Source: JAJNPS01 sp031378845 (GTDB lineage Bacteria; Pseudomonadota; Alphaproteobacteria; Rhodobacterales; Rhodobacteraceae). From it: a DNA stretch of 64,000 bases. Under the pieces are notes generated by a model. The model was not told the origin of the DNA, searched no databases, and saw only the letters and a program-made list of their open reading frames with translations. Positions 1 to 8,431 of this stretch are shown one piece after another. Each line of letters starts with the position of its first letter. The stretch's first letter is position 1. The position numbers and the translations under genes are program-made. Where the stretch lies: positions 372,001 through 436,000 of the forward strand of contig JANNES010000020.1 of the NCBI GenBank assembly GCA_031378845.1. The letters are read 5' to 3'.

Positions 1-15
1 TTCAGGCTCCTTGGG

Positions 16-1128
16 TCAGGTTCCGGGGGCGGGGGGGGGCTGGATCGTGAAAAGCCGCGCAAGGGGCGTCACGTCGCCCGCCTTCATCCAGCCATCCTGT
101 CCCGGCGTCCAGACCATGCTGTCGCGGCTGAGGCTGCCATCGTTGACCATGCGCCCCATCGCGGCGGTGGAGAACGGCCCCGTCGTCGCACCGTCCTTGG
201 CAATGTGCCAGACGGTATCGGGCGAGGGCTGCGGCGCGGCGGGCGGTGTGGCAGGCGGCGGCGCGCCCCAGGGTCCTGCATTGGGCTGCATCATCTGGCC
301 GCCCATCGCGGCGCCCATCCCCATGCCCATCGCAGCACCCATGCCCGCGCCCATTGCCGAACCTGGTTGTGCCATGCCTTCGGCGGCGTTGTATTGCATA
401 TAGCGGTTCAGATCGCCGACGATCCCCATCGAGGTGCGCTTGTCCAGGGCCTTTTCGACCTCTTCGGGCAAGCTGATGTTTTCGATGTAGAATTCCGGGA
501 TCGTCAGGCCGTACTCGGCGATCTTGGGCGCGATGGCGGTGGCGATCAGGCGGCCCAGATCGCCGGTATTGGCTGCCATGTCCAGCACCGGGATCTTGGC
601 GCCCGCGATGACGCGGCTGAATTCTTGTACGATGATGTTGCGGACCTGAAAGCTGATCTCGTCTGCGGTGAACTCGCCATCTGTGCCGACGATTTCCTGC
701 ATGAACTTGCCGGGGTCACCGACCCGCATCGAGTAAGTGCCAAAGGCGCGCAAGCGCACCGGGCCGAATTCTGCGTCGCGCGCCATGATCGGGTTCTTGG
801 TGCCCCATTTCTGATCGTTGAAACGCGTGGTGTTGACGAAATAGATCTCGGACTTGAAGGGGCTTTGAAAGCCGTGGTCCCAGTGCTGCAACGTCGTCAT
901 GATCGGCATGTTGTTCGTCTCGAGCATGTAAAGCCCGGGGTTGAACACATCCGCCAACTGACCCTCGTGGATAAAGACGGCCGCCTGCCCCTCGCGCACG
1001 GTCAGCTTGGCGCCGTACTTGATTGCCTGGCCGCGGCGTTCGAACCGCCAGACCATCGTGTCGCGGGTGTCGTCGAGCCACGAGATGACATCGACGAACT
1101 CGCCGGTCAAAAAATCCAAGATCGCCAT
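16..1128 (-). CDS. SPFH (band-7) domain protein with C-terminal GYF_2 domain
   Basis: This 370-residue protein has an SPFH core at roughly residues 20-220, starting just after WRFERRGQAIKYGAKLTV. A Gly/Ala/Met-rich linker follows at about 245-300, with repeats of the form GAGMGAAMGMGMG. A GYF_2-like module lies at about 305-360 and contains WHIAKDG and TTGPF. In this branch of the SPFH family (often annotated virion core protein or YdjI-like) the N-terminal core usually scaffolds membrane-associated assemblies and the C-terminal module binds partners. There is no signal peptide. The ATG is preceded by GAGGAG at good spacing. It is the last gene of a minus-strand operon with a DUF2927 lipoprotein, TelA and an XpaC-like protein. 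The family call is firm; the exact role is unknown. Confidence 0.85.
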   Translation of the reverse strand: MAILDFLTGEFVDVISWLDDTRDTMVWRFERRGQAIKYGAKLTVREGQAAVFIHEGQLADVFNPGLYMLETNNMPIMTTLQHWDHGFQSPFKSEIYFVNTTRFNDQKWGTKNPIMARDAEFGPVRLRAFGTYSMRVGDPGKFMQEIVGTDGEFTADEISFQVRNIIVQEFSRVIAGAKIPVLDMAANTGDLGRLIATAIAPKIAEYGLTIPEFYIENISLPEEVEKALDKRTSMGIVGDLNRYMQYNAAEGMAQPGSAMGAGMGAAMGMGMGAAMGGQMMQPNAGPWGAPPPATPPAAPQPSPDTVWHIAKDGATTGPFSTAAMGRMVNDGSLSRDSMVWTPGQDGWMKAGDVTPLARLFTIQPPPAPGT

Positions 1129-1157
1129 GAGATACTCCTCTGTCGCAACATGTTGGT

Positions 1158-2105
1158 TCAGCTTTCCCCGCCAAGCAACTTGGTGGCGAGGGCCTCGGCA
1201 ATCGGGCGTGCCTCGGCCTCGGTCATGCCGGGGCGGAAGGCGGGGTCGTAGAGCATGCGCAGCATCAGCTCGTCTTGCCGCGTCAGCAGTGCAAATTCCT
1301 CGTCATCGTTGAAAATCGAGGGCCGCGCGCGCGGGCTGTCATTGGACAATCCCAGACCCTGGGCGATTTCCTCGTGCAGGCAAGACAGCCGCAAAAGGTC
1401 GGGGTGTTCGGATCGCACCACGGCAAAGGCGCGATTGTAGATGCCGCTGCTGCCGGACGACAGGGCGTAGACCAGACAATAGGTCGATTTCGGCATGCCG
1501 GTGATGCCTGCGACCTCGCCGGGCGACAGGCCCCTGAGAGCTGCGGAGATGGTGGGCGCCAGCGCCTCGCGTTCATCTTCGGACACGATGTAAAGCCAGA
1601 AGTTCGGGTCGGTTTCGTTCAGTGCGACAGGGTGGCCGGTCAGGGTGCGGAGCCGGTCGAGATACGACGCCACGCGCGCGCGATCCGTCGCCTGCAGATC
1701 GGCGGGCACCGATGCACCAAAGCGCAGGCCGACGCGCACCGGTTCGACCCAGCGGCGCAACCGGCTTTTGGTTTCGCGCTGGACCGGGCCCGCAAGGCCG
1801 CGCGCATATTCGTCGAACATCGCGATGCGCAGAAAGTTATCGGCAAGGGTGCGCGCGTCAAAGGGCGTATCGCGCCCACCCCCGTCGGTGCGCATAAGCC
1901 CCTGTGCCAAGAGCGAGGTCTGTATCTGGGCGTAATAAGTGCGCGCGGCCGCACTTTTCGGCGTGTCGGTCGCCGCCATCGGAGGTGCAGGCTGCGTGAT
2001 GGGCCCAAGCCCGCCGCCCAACGGGGCAAAGCCCGTGCAGGCAGACAAAAGCGTCGCGACAACTACGGCGCCGAGGTTCTGCCAGACCGGTCTTTGCCTG
2101 CCCAT
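1158..2105 (-). CDS. DUF2927 domain lipoprotein
   Basis: This 315-residue protein has a lipoprotein signal peptide ending at the lipobox LLSAC (Cys about 23), so it is probably anchored in the envelope. The body matches the DUF2927 family. It carries a HEEIAQGLGL motif near residue 245, a HEExxQ-type signature that resembles a metalloprotease zinc helix, although activity is unproven. It starts 6 bases after the telA stop and ends 29 bases before the SPFH start, so it belongs to the same operon as TelA, XpaC-like and SPFH. The context suggests an envelope-stress or membrane-maintenance role. The domain call is secure and the biochemical role is inference. Confidence 0.8.
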   Translation of the reverse strand: MGRQRPVWQNLGAVVVATLLSACTGFAPLGGGLGPITQPAPPMAATDTPKSAAARTYYAQIQTSLLAQGLMRTDGGGRDTPFDARTLADNFLRIAMFDEYARGLAGPVQRETKSRLRRWVEPVRVGLRFGASVPADLQATDRARVASYLDRLRTLTGHPVALNETDPNFWLYIVSEDEREALAPTISAALRGLSPGEVAGITGMPKSTYCLVYALSSGSSGIYNRAFAVVRSEHPDLLRLSCLHEEIAQGLGLSNDSPRARPSIFNDDEEFALLTRQDELMLRMLYDPAFRPGMTEAEARPIAEALATKLLGGES

Positions 2106-2111
2106 CCTGGT

Positions 2112-3299
2112 TCAGCCCTTGGACACGGTCGCGCCGTCGCCCAAGCCGGTTTGTCGCGCGCGTGCCGCTGACAGCGCGTCGCGCAGATCGGTTTCCATCT
2201 TTTGCAGCTCCACCTCGGCGGCGGCGCGGCGCGCCTTGCCTTCATCGGCAATGGCAAGGCTTTCATTGATCGTGGCGATCAGCGTGGCGTTGGCATTCTT
2301 GACCGTGTCGATGTCAAAGACGCCGCGTTCCATTTCCTCGCGCACGGTGCGGTTGGCTTCTTGCAGGTTTTCGGCATTGGCCTTCAGCAGGTCATTGGTC
2401 AGATCCGACGCCTCTCGCACCGCCTCGGCTGCTTCTTTGCTGCGCTGGATGGTGACGGCTTGCGCCAGCTGGGTTTCCCACAAGGGCACGGTGTTGACGA
2501 GCGTCGAGTTTATCTTGGTGACCAGCGACTTGTCGTTTTCCTGCACCAGACGGATCGAGGGCAGAGATTGCATGGTGACCTGGCGCGTCAGTTTCAGATC
2601 ATAGACCCGGCGTTCCAGATCATCGCGGGCGGCACGCATGTCGCGCAGTTCTTGTGCGCGGATGACCTGATCCTGTTCCGGGGCGGCCTTGACCGACGCC
2701 TCTTTGGCGGGAATGTCCTTGCTGTCGACATCGGCCAGCTTGGCCTCGCCCGCTGCGATATAGATCGCCAGCTCATCATAGAACGTCAGGGTTTTTGCGT
2801 AGAGCAGATCGAGGCTTTTGATGTCCTTGAGCAGCGTCGTCTCGTGCATCAAGAGTTCTTCGGTGATGCGATCGATCTGGCTTTGGACATTCTCGTATTG
2901 CGCGACGAATTCGGCAAAGGGGGCAGCGCGGCCCAAAAGACGTTCCCACCAGCTGCTTTCGCGGCGGAGATCCAGTTCATCCACCGCAAAGCCGCGAATG
3001 GTCGTGACGATCTTGCGCAAGCTGTCACCCGCGGGGCCGACGTCCTTGTTCTTGACGTCTTGCAGCATGGCCTGGCTGATCACCTGCAATTCGGACTGCG
3101 CGGCAGAGCCGAAAGAAATGATCGACTGGGTGTTGGCCAGATCCAGCTCTCCCATGCGTTTGCGGATTTCGGCGGCCTTGTCGCCTGTTGCGGCCTCCAA
3201 GGGCACGATTTCGCCCATCGGTTCGGGCAAGATCACGGCGGTGACTTTTGCAACCTCCGACAAGAGGGTGGTGGCTTCGGCGCGGGCAATGTCGGTCAT
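2112..3299 (-). CDS. telA: toxic anion resistance protein, TelA/KlaA family
   Basis: This 395-residue soluble protein is highly helical and charged, with long predicted coiled-coil stretches, and has the TelA (PF05816) layout. The N-terminal half contains LDLANTQSIISFG. The C-terminal half ends in helices such as REEMERGVFDIDTVKNANA, typical of the conserved tail of the family. Its length is normal. TelA proteins were named for tellurite resistance, but the molecular mechanism is not established. It lies directly downstream of an XpaC-like gene. The same pairing occurs in Bacillus subtilis (xpaC-yaaN), which supports a shared function across phyla. The start ATG follows a GAGAG ribosome site. 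Confidence 0.88.
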   Translation of the reverse strand: MTDIARAEATTLLSEVAKVTAVILPEPMGEIVPLEAATGDKAAEIRKRMGELDLANTQSIISFGSAAQSELQVISQAMLQDVKNKDVGPAGDSLRKIVTTIRGFAVDELDLRRESSWWERLLGRAAPFAEFVAQYENVQSQIDRITEELLMHETTLLKDIKSLDLLYAKTLTFYDELAIYIAAGEAKLADVDSKDIPAKEASVKAAPEQDQVIRAQELRDMRAARDDLERRVYDLKLTRQVTMQSLPSIRLVQENDKSLVTKINSTLVNTVPLWETQLAQAVTIQRSKEAAEAVREASDLTNDLLKANAENLQEANRTVREEMERGVFDIDTVKNANATLIATINESLAIADEGKARRAAAEVELQKMETDLRDALSAARARQTGLGDGATVSKG

Positions 3300-3335
3300 G
3301 GTGTCACTCTCACATTACGGGACAAGACGGGCGTG

Positions 3336-4220
3336 TCAGGTTTCCAGTTTCAACCGGTCACGCAACACGGCGATTTCAACATCAAGATCTGCGTGCGACG
3401 ACGTGAGGAATTCCGTTGTGCGCGTGGCAAAGGTGGTTTCAAGATCGCTCAGCAACGCCTCGTAATCGGCGCGCGCCTTGGGGTCGCGGTTTCGGGCGTA
3501 GATGTCGGCGAATTTGATCGTCGCATCGCGCGCGCCCATCAGATAGACCGACAGGTACTTGCGCGCCGCCGTCAGGTCGCCGGGGTCGTTTTCAACGGTG
3601 CGAAACAGGTCGCGCGCGGCGCTGGCAAAGCGGTCAACGCGGTCCTCCAACTGGCGGTCACCGGCGCGCAGGACGGCATCCTTCATCGCGGCCAGATACT
3701 TTTCGCCCTCGGTCACGGCGCGCGCCACGCGGTCGGTCTGAAAGGCGTCGATGCCTTCCATACCCTTGTCGGCGGTGGGGTCCATGCCAAATGACAACAG
3801 ATGCAGGCCTGCACCGACAAGGCCGAAAAGGACGGGGTAGACGAGGCCGATATCGGCGACCATGCCCCCCGTGGCCAGCGCAGCACCGATCACGACAGCC
3901 CCGGCAAGTTTTCGCGGAAAGGCCGGACGGCGTGCAACTTTACGGGCATCATACGCTGCATGCGCGCGCAGGCCTTCGCGAGTAAGCCAGGCCGCCAGCA
4001 GGATCAGACTGCCTGCACCAAGCCCCAAAAGCAAGTCGCGCGGGGTGCCGCGAAAGGCGGGAAACAGGAAGGTCAGCGCGGCAACATAAAGGACCGTGAT
4101 CCGCCACATGCCGGGAATACGGGGGTCAGACGGGGCGATCGACCGGGGCAATGATGCCGTGGTTGCGTCGGGCCGGCTGTCGCCGGGGCTGTATTTTCCG
4201 CCGAATTTCTGCGCCATCAC
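3336..4220 (-). CDS. XpaC-like 5-bromo-4-chloroindolyl phosphate hydrolysis family protein
   Basis: This protein has about 294 residues. A disordered N-terminus is followed by two hydrophobic segments near residues 43-82 and then a hydrophobic hairpin near residues 105-145 (VVIGAALATGGMV and YPVLFGLVGAGLHLL). A charged helical C-terminal half follows. This matches the XpaC family (PF10112), membrane proteins usually found next to telA. The family name reflects an old plate phenotype; direct phosphatase activity is doubtful. The start is GTG-ATG (4220 or 4217), and it overlaps the stop codon of the 27-residue peptide upstream, which implies translational coupling. Which of the two start codons is used cannot be decided from the sequence. 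Confidence 0.75.
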   Translation of the reverse strand: MMAQKFGGKYSPGDSRPDATTASLPRSIAPSDPRIPGMWRITVLYVAALTFLFPAFRGTPRDLLLGLGAGSLILLAAWLTREGLRAHAAYDARKVARRPAFPRKLAGAVVIGAALATGGMVADIGLVYPVLFGLVGAGLHLLSFGMDPTADKGMEGIDAFQTDRVARAVTEGEKYLAAMKDAVLRAGDRQLEDRVDRFASAARDLFRTVENDPGDLTAARKYLSVYLMGARDATIKFADIYARNRDPKARADYEALLSDLETTFATRTTEFLTSSHADLDVEIAVLRDRLKLET

Positions 4221-4300
4221 ATGCCCCCTGAGCCCGAGACATACAAGATGAGCCCGATCAGCAGGACAAAGGCCAGGGTTCTGATCCCGCGTGTCGACAT
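4217..4300 (-). CDS. 27-residue single-span membrane peptide, first gene of the telA operon
   Basis: A short reading frame encodes a 27-residue peptide with a basic N-terminus (STRGIR) and then one hydrophobic span (TLAFVLLIGLILYVSG). A GAGGGCGG ribosome site lies just before its ATG. Its TGA stop overlaps the GTG-ATG start of the XpaC-like gene, as expected for a coupled leader cistron. The charge and hydrophobicity pattern is that of a one-pass inner-membrane micropeptide. No family is recognised. It could be a regulatory peptide, a component of the TelA/XpaC membrane complex, or merely a coupling leader. Confidence 0.5.
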   Translation of the reverse strand: MSTRGIRTLAFVLLIGLILYVSGSGGM

Positions 4301-4444
4301 GTCCGCCCTCTGACCTTTTGCCGCTCTGCGAACCCTAGCCGATGCAGGGTGGACTGGCCAGTGCAGAGCAGGGGGAATTTGGTGTGCCTTTCCCCCCAAA
4401 ATCGGCGACGTGCCGCCACGTCCGGGCACGGCCCGCCAGCGTTT

Positions 4445-5554
4445 CTAGCGCTTTGGCGGGGGTTTTTTTGTCGCGTGAGGCGACGCGGTGGCCGCGCTGC
4501 GACTGGTCGCTGAGGGCCGGGCGGACCTTGTGGACGCGGGCTTTGTGTCCGGAGCCCGGCGCTTTTTTTCGGCCGCTGCCTCTTTCGGGGAAAGCGCCTG
4601 CTGCCATGCCTGCGAAAGCTGCTTTAGCCCCTCACCCGGTTTCAGTCGTTTGCGCAGGGTGCCTTTGGGGGCGGGTTTGGCATCGCTGGCGGCGGCTGAT
4701 GTGCGTTGGCGCGGCGCAGCGGTGGCGCGTTTCACCGGGCCCATATCGGTACCCTTTGCAATCTTTTGCGATCCGCGCCACGCGGGTTTTGCCTCGGCGG
4801 TGTCGTCGGTCTCCCCAAGCTGGTCACGCAAGACCTTGGGGCGGACCTCTTCGACGTCGCCGGGCTGCATCTCGCCCAGACGGAAGGGGCCATACGACAC
4901 CCGGATCAGCCGGTTCACGATCAGGCCGATGGCGTTGATGGCGCGGCGGATCTCGCGGTTCTTGCCTTCACGCAGTCCCACGGTCAGCCACGCATTAGCG
5001 CCCTGATGGCGGTCCAGACTGACGATCATCGGCTGAAACCGCTCCCCATCGACTTCGATGCCGCGTCGCAGGGGTTCAAGGTCGGGATCGGTTGGGTTGC
5101 CCTTGACCCGCACGCGGTACTTTCGCAGCCAGCCGGTAGAGGGCAGTTCCAGCCGGCGCTTGAGTTCGCCGTCGTTGGTCAACAGCAGCAGGCCCTCGGA
5201 GTTGAGGTCAAGCCGTCCCACCGACATCACGCGGGGCAAGTCTTCCGGCAGATTGTCGAAAACCGTGTCGCGGCCTTTTTCGTCGGACGCGGAGGTCACC
5301 AGGCCTTCGGGCTTGTAATAAAGCCAGAGCCGAGCGGCCTCCTCTTCGGGCAGGGGCTGGCCTTTGATGGTGATCCGGTCGGCATTGGTCACGTTCAGAG
5401 CGGGCGAGGCGATCACGCGACCGTTTACCGAAACCTCACCCAGTTCGATCATCCGTTCCGCCTCGCGGCGAGAGGCAACGCCCCTGCGGGACAGGACCTT
5501 GGCGATGCGCTCGCCTGCGGGAGTTGGCGTGGCGGGGGTTGATTTCGGGGGCAT
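4445..5554 (-). CDS. rluB: 23S rRNA pseudouridine synthase, RluB/RsuA family
   Basis: The predicted protein has 369 residues. An S4 RNA-binding domain at about 10-70 (IAKVLSRRGVASRREAERM) is followed by the RsuA/RluB catalytic domain. That domain contains the motif VGRLDLNSEGLLLLTNDGEL with the catalytic Asp, and later GKNREIRRAI. The C-terminal 110 residues are Lys/Arg/Ala-rich and disordered, a common tail in alphaproteobacterial RluB proteins. I chose the ATG at 5554 (MPPKST) because an AAGG site precedes it and the S4 domain begins soon after; the frame stays open further upstream but codes low-complexity residues. It is divergent from tadA. RluB versus RluE-type specificity cannot be assigned with certainty. 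Confidence 0.85.
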   Translation of the reverse strand: MPPKSTPATPTPAGERIAKVLSRRGVASRREAERMIELGEVSVNGRVIASPALNVTNADRITIKGQPLPEEEAARLWLYYKPEGLVTSASDEKGRDTVFDNLPEDLPRVMSVGRLDLNSEGLLLLTNDGELKRRLELPSTGWLRKYRVRVKGNPTDPDLEPLRRGIEVDGERFQPMIVSLDRHQGANAWLTVGLREGKNREIRRAINAIGLIVNRLIRVSYGPFRLGEMQPGDVEEVRPKVLRDQLGETDDTAEAKPAWRGSQKIAKGTDMGPVKRATAAPRQRTSAAASDAKPAPKGTLRKRLKPGEGLKQLSQAWQQALSPKEAAAEKKRRAPDTKPASTRSARPSATSRSAATASPHATKKPPPKR

Positions 5555-5572
5555 CAGGTGACCTTCTGGCAG

Positions 5573-5630
5573 GGGTGCGGACACCCCCGGGGCTGTCTGC
5601 CCCGGACCCCGAGGATATTTGGGAACAGAT
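5573..5630. repeat. palindromic intergenic element of a kind typical of Rhodobacterales
   Basis: The short rluB/tadA intergenic region holds an inverted repeat CCGGGG-ctgtctg-CCCCGG at 5587-5605. A stretch CCCCGAGGATATTTGGGA follows at 5607-5624. From memory, GC palindromes ending in a CCCGAGGATATTT-like tail are common between genes in Rhodobacterales genomes. It overlaps the region where the promoters of both divergent genes must lie. Confidence 0.45.
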
Positions 5631-5642
5631 AAAGGAACAAGG

Positions 5643-6098
5643 GTGAGCGGGTTTCGGTCCTTTATGGAGATCGCGTTGGCCGTAGCGCGCGCGGCGGGCG
5701 CGCGGGGAGAAGTGCCCGTGGGGGCGGTGATCGTGGCTCCGGATGGCCGCGTTGTGGCAATCGAAGGCAACCGGGTGCGCGAACTGCATGACCCGACAGC
5801 CCATGCCGAAGTGCTGGCGATCCGGGCGGCCTGTGGCGCTGCGGGCAGTGAGCGGCTTGTGGGCCATGATCTTTATGTGACGCTGGAACCTTGTCCGATC
5901 TGCGCAGGCACGATCTCGGCGGCGCGAATCGCGCGGCTGTACTACGGGGCGGCGGATGCCAAGGCGGGGGGCGTGGCCCATGGCGCGCGGGTGTTTTCGC
6001 ATCCCCAGTGTCACCATGTGCCGGAGGTTTATGACGGGTTGTCGGCAGGGGCGTCCGAGGCGCTGCTGCGGGACTTCTTTGTCGGGTTGCGGGGCTAG
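5643..6098 (+). CDS. tadA: tRNA adenosine(34) deaminase TadA
   Basis: This enzyme deaminates adenosine-34 to inosine in the tRNA-Arg(ACG) anticodon and is essential in most bacteria. The cytidine-deaminase fold is clear. HAEVLAI supplies a zinc ligand and the catalytic Glu, and PCPICAG supplies the two zinc Cys residues. From the GTG at 5643 the protein has 151 residues, normal for TadA. The GTG has an AAGGA site 6 bases upstream; the ATG at 5664 is the alternative and would trim seven residues. It is divergent from rluB, so two RNA-modification genes share one short control region. Confidence 0.9.
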   Translation: MSGFRSFMEIALAVARAAGARGEVPVGAVIVAPDGRVVAIEGNRVRELHDPTAHAEVLAIRAACGAAGSERLVGHDLYVTLEPCPICAGTISAARIARLYYGAADAKAGGVAHGARVFSHPQCHHVPEVYDGLSAGASEALLRDFFVGLRG

Positions 6099-6155
6099 GA
6101 TGGCTGGCCAAGGCGGCCCGCCTGCGCCAGTTTTCGCGATCGGAGCCGTGGGGGC

Positions 6156-7508
6156 GTGATGTCAAGCCGATCTGGATCAAACCTGTTCTATCAGACCGGC
6201 AAGCCACGTCCGGTGCTGGACCGCGCGGATGGGATCTACATGTGGGACACCGAGGGCAACCGGTTCATCGACGGATCCTCTGGGGCCATGGTGTGCAACA
6301 TCGGGCATTCCAACCCCGCTGTGCTGGCGGCGATGCAGGCGCAGATGGCCAAATCCACCTTTGGCTACCGGCTGCATTTCGTGACCGAGGCCGCCGAGGC
6401 GCTGGCGCGCAAGCTGGTCAGCCATGCCTGGCCCGGCATGGACCGGGTATTCTTCGTCTCGGGCGGGTCGGAGGCGGTGGAATCGGCGATCAAGCTTGCC
6501 CGGCAATATGCGGTGGCCGTCGGGCATGCCAGCCGCTGGAAGGTCATCTCGCGCTATCCGTCCTATCATGGCTGCACCTTGGGCGCGCTGGCGCTGACGG
6601 GGTATGATCCGCTGACCGACCCGTTCGCACCGATGATGGTCGCCATGCCCAAGACCCCTGCGCCACGCGCCTGGCTGGACGGGCTGGACCCCGGCGATCC
6701 GGCAACGGGCCTGCACTACGCCGCCATGCTGGAGGCGCGGATTCTGGCCGAGGGGGCAGAGACGGTGCTGGCCTTTCTGGTGGAGCCCGTCGGCGGGGCC
6801 TCGACCGGAGCGCTGGTGCCGCCGGCTGGGTATATGGAGGCAGTGCGCGAGATTTGCACCCGCCATGGCGTCTTGCTGATCCATGACGAGGTGATGTCGG
6901 GCGGGGGGCGGCTGGGCACGTTTTATGGCGGGCAGAACTGGGCGGCGGCGCCCGATATCCTTGCGGTCTCAAAGGGTCTCGGTGCGGGATATGTGCCGCT
7001 GGGGGCCGTGGTGGCGCGGGGTGCCATCGTCGATACGGTGTTGGACAAGGGGCCGTTTCAACACGGCTTTACCTATGCCGGCAATCCCCTGGCCTGCGCC
7101 GCAGGTCTGGCGGTCGTTGAGGAGATCGAGCGGCAGGGCATGATGGCCAACAGCATGACCGTGGGGGCGTTGCTCAAATCGCGGCTGCGGGGGCTGATGG
7201 ACCGCTTTGAGTTCATCGGCGACGTGCGGGGCATGGGTCTGTTGCTGGCGTTTGAGTTGGTCGCGGATTGTGCGACCCGTGCGCCCTTGCCGCCTGAGAT
7301 CAAAGCGTTCGAGCGGCTGACCGAACAGGCCTATGCGCGCGGGCTGATCATCTATCCGCGCCGATCGCGGGGGGGCTATGCGGGGGATCATTTCCTGATC
7401 GCGCCGCCAATGATCACGACAGCGGCACAGGTCGACGAGATCATGGCGCCGTTGAGCGATGCGCTGGCAGGGTTTGCCGCGCAAAGCGGTTTGGGAGGCA
7501 CGGCATGA
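6156..7508 (+). CDS. class III (omega-amino acid type) PLP aminotransferase
   Basis: This 450-residue class III aminotransferase contains the glycine-rich cofactor region FVSGGSEAVESAIKLARQY, the acidic motif LLIHDEVMSG and the PLP lysine in ILAVSKGLGAGY (Lys about 273). This class moves an amino group from an omega- or beta-amino acid, or a diamine, to a keto acid. The start is GTG 6156 or ATG 6159. Its TGA overlaps the ATG of the beta-keto acid cleavage enzyme gene. The natural inference is that it makes the beta-keto acid that the next enzyme cleaves, from a beta-amino acid such as beta-lysine. The enzyme class is firm; the substrate is inferred. Confidence 0.88.
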   Translation: MMSSRSGSNLFYQTGKPRPVLDRADGIYMWDTEGNRFIDGSSGAMVCNIGHSNPAVLAAMQAQMAKSTFGYRLHFVTEAAEALARKLVSHAWPGMDRVFFVSGGSEAVESAIKLARQYAVAVGHASRWKVISRYPSYHGCTLGALALTGYDPLTDPFAPMMVAMPKTPAPRAWLDGLDPGDPATGLHYAAMLEARILAEGAETVLAFLVEPVGGASTGALVPPAGYMEAVREICTRHGVLLIHDEVMSGGGRLGTFYGGQNWAAAPDILAVSKGLGAGYVPLGAVVARGAIVDTVLDKGPFQHGFTYAGNPLACAAGLAVVEEIERQGMMANSMTVGALLKSRLRGLMDRFEFIGDVRGMGLLLAFELVADCATRAPLPPEIKAFERLTEQAYARGLIIYPRRSRGGYAGDHFLIAPPMITTAAQVDEIMAPLSDALAGFAAQSGLGGTA

Positions 7509-8431
7509 GCAAGATCATCATCTCTTGCGCCATCACGGGGTCGATCCATACGCCGTCGATGTCGCCCTATCTGCCGGTCTCGGGGGCCGAGATTGCGGCC
7601 GGCGCCATCGGAGCGGCCAAGGCGGGCGCGGCGATCCTGCATCTGCATGCGCGCCACCCGGAAACCGGGCATCCGTCGTCGGACCCGGCGCATTGGGCGG
7701 GGTTTCTGCCCGAGATTGCAGCGGGCTGCGATGCGGTGGTGAACATGACCACGGGTGGGTCGGCGATCATGACGCTGGACCAGCGGCTGGCGGCCCCCAA
7801 GGCGATGCTGCCCGAAATGTGCAGCCTGAACATGGGGTCGATCAATTTCGCGCTTTATCCGATGATCGCGCGGGTCAAGCACTGGAAACACGAATGGGAG
7901 CGGCCGTTTCTGGAAAACTCCGACGATGTGGTGTTCAAGAATACACCTCGCGATATTGCACATGTGCTGCACGAAATGGGTGACCAGCGCGGCGCGCGGT
8001 TTGAGTTTGAATGCTATGATATCGGGCATCTGACGATGCTGCGCCATTTCGTGGATCGGGGCGCGGTCAAGCCGCCCTACTTTATCCAGTTCGTCTTTGG
8101 TGTGCTGGGGGGCATGGCGGCGGAACCCGATACCCTGACGCATCTGAAACGTACGGCGGACCGGCTGTTCGGTGACGACTACCATTTTTCGGTGCTGGCG
8201 GCGGGTCGGGCGCAGATGCCGATGGCCGCGATGGCGGCAGCGATGGGCGGGCATGTGCGGGTGGGGCTGGAGGACAGCCTCCACATTGACAAGGGCGTGC
8301 TGGCGCGCAGCAATGCCGAGCAGGTGGCGCGGATCAGGGGGATCGTCGAGGGGTTGGGGCGTGTGGTCGCCACTCCGGACGAGGCGCGGGCGATGTTGGG
8401 GTTGAAGGGGCGGGCGGAGGTCGGGTTTTGA
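7505..8431 (+). CDS. beta-keto acid cleavage enzyme (BKACE, formerly DUF849)
   Basis: This 308-residue protein is a zinc-dependent (beta/alpha)8 barrel of the BKACE family; the founding member is 3-keto-5-aminohexanoate cleavage enzyme (Kce). It contains the zinc HxH motif in AAILHLHARHP and the conserved VVNMTTGGS and GHVRVGLEDSL segments. Family members condense a beta-keto acid with acetyl-CoA to give acetoacetate and a new acyl-CoA. It overlaps the aminotransferase gene upstream by 4 bases (ATGA) and the acetyltransferase gene downstream by 4 bases. The family call is very secure. Substrate specificity differs across the family and cannot be read from the sequence. Confidence 0.92.
   Translation: MSKIIISCAITGSIHTPSMSPYLPVSGAEIAAGAIGAAKAGAAILHLHARHPETGHPSSDPAHWAGFLPEIAAGCDAVVNMTTGGSAIMTLDQRLAAPKAMLPEMCSLNMGSINFALYPMIARVKHWKHEWERPFLENSDDVVFKNTPRDIAHVLHEMGDQRGARFEFECYDIGHLTMLRHFVDRGAVKPPYFIQFVFGVLGGMAAEPDTLTHLKRTADRLFGDDYHFSVLAAGRAQMPMAAMAAAMGGHVRVGLEDSLHIDKGVLARSNAEQVARIRGIVEGLGRVVATPDEARAMLGLKGRAEVGF

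Noticed and set aside
2202..3794. A 530-codon open frame opposite telA and the XpaC-like gene
   Set aside because: It spans two well-supported genes on the other strand and shows no domain or signal.
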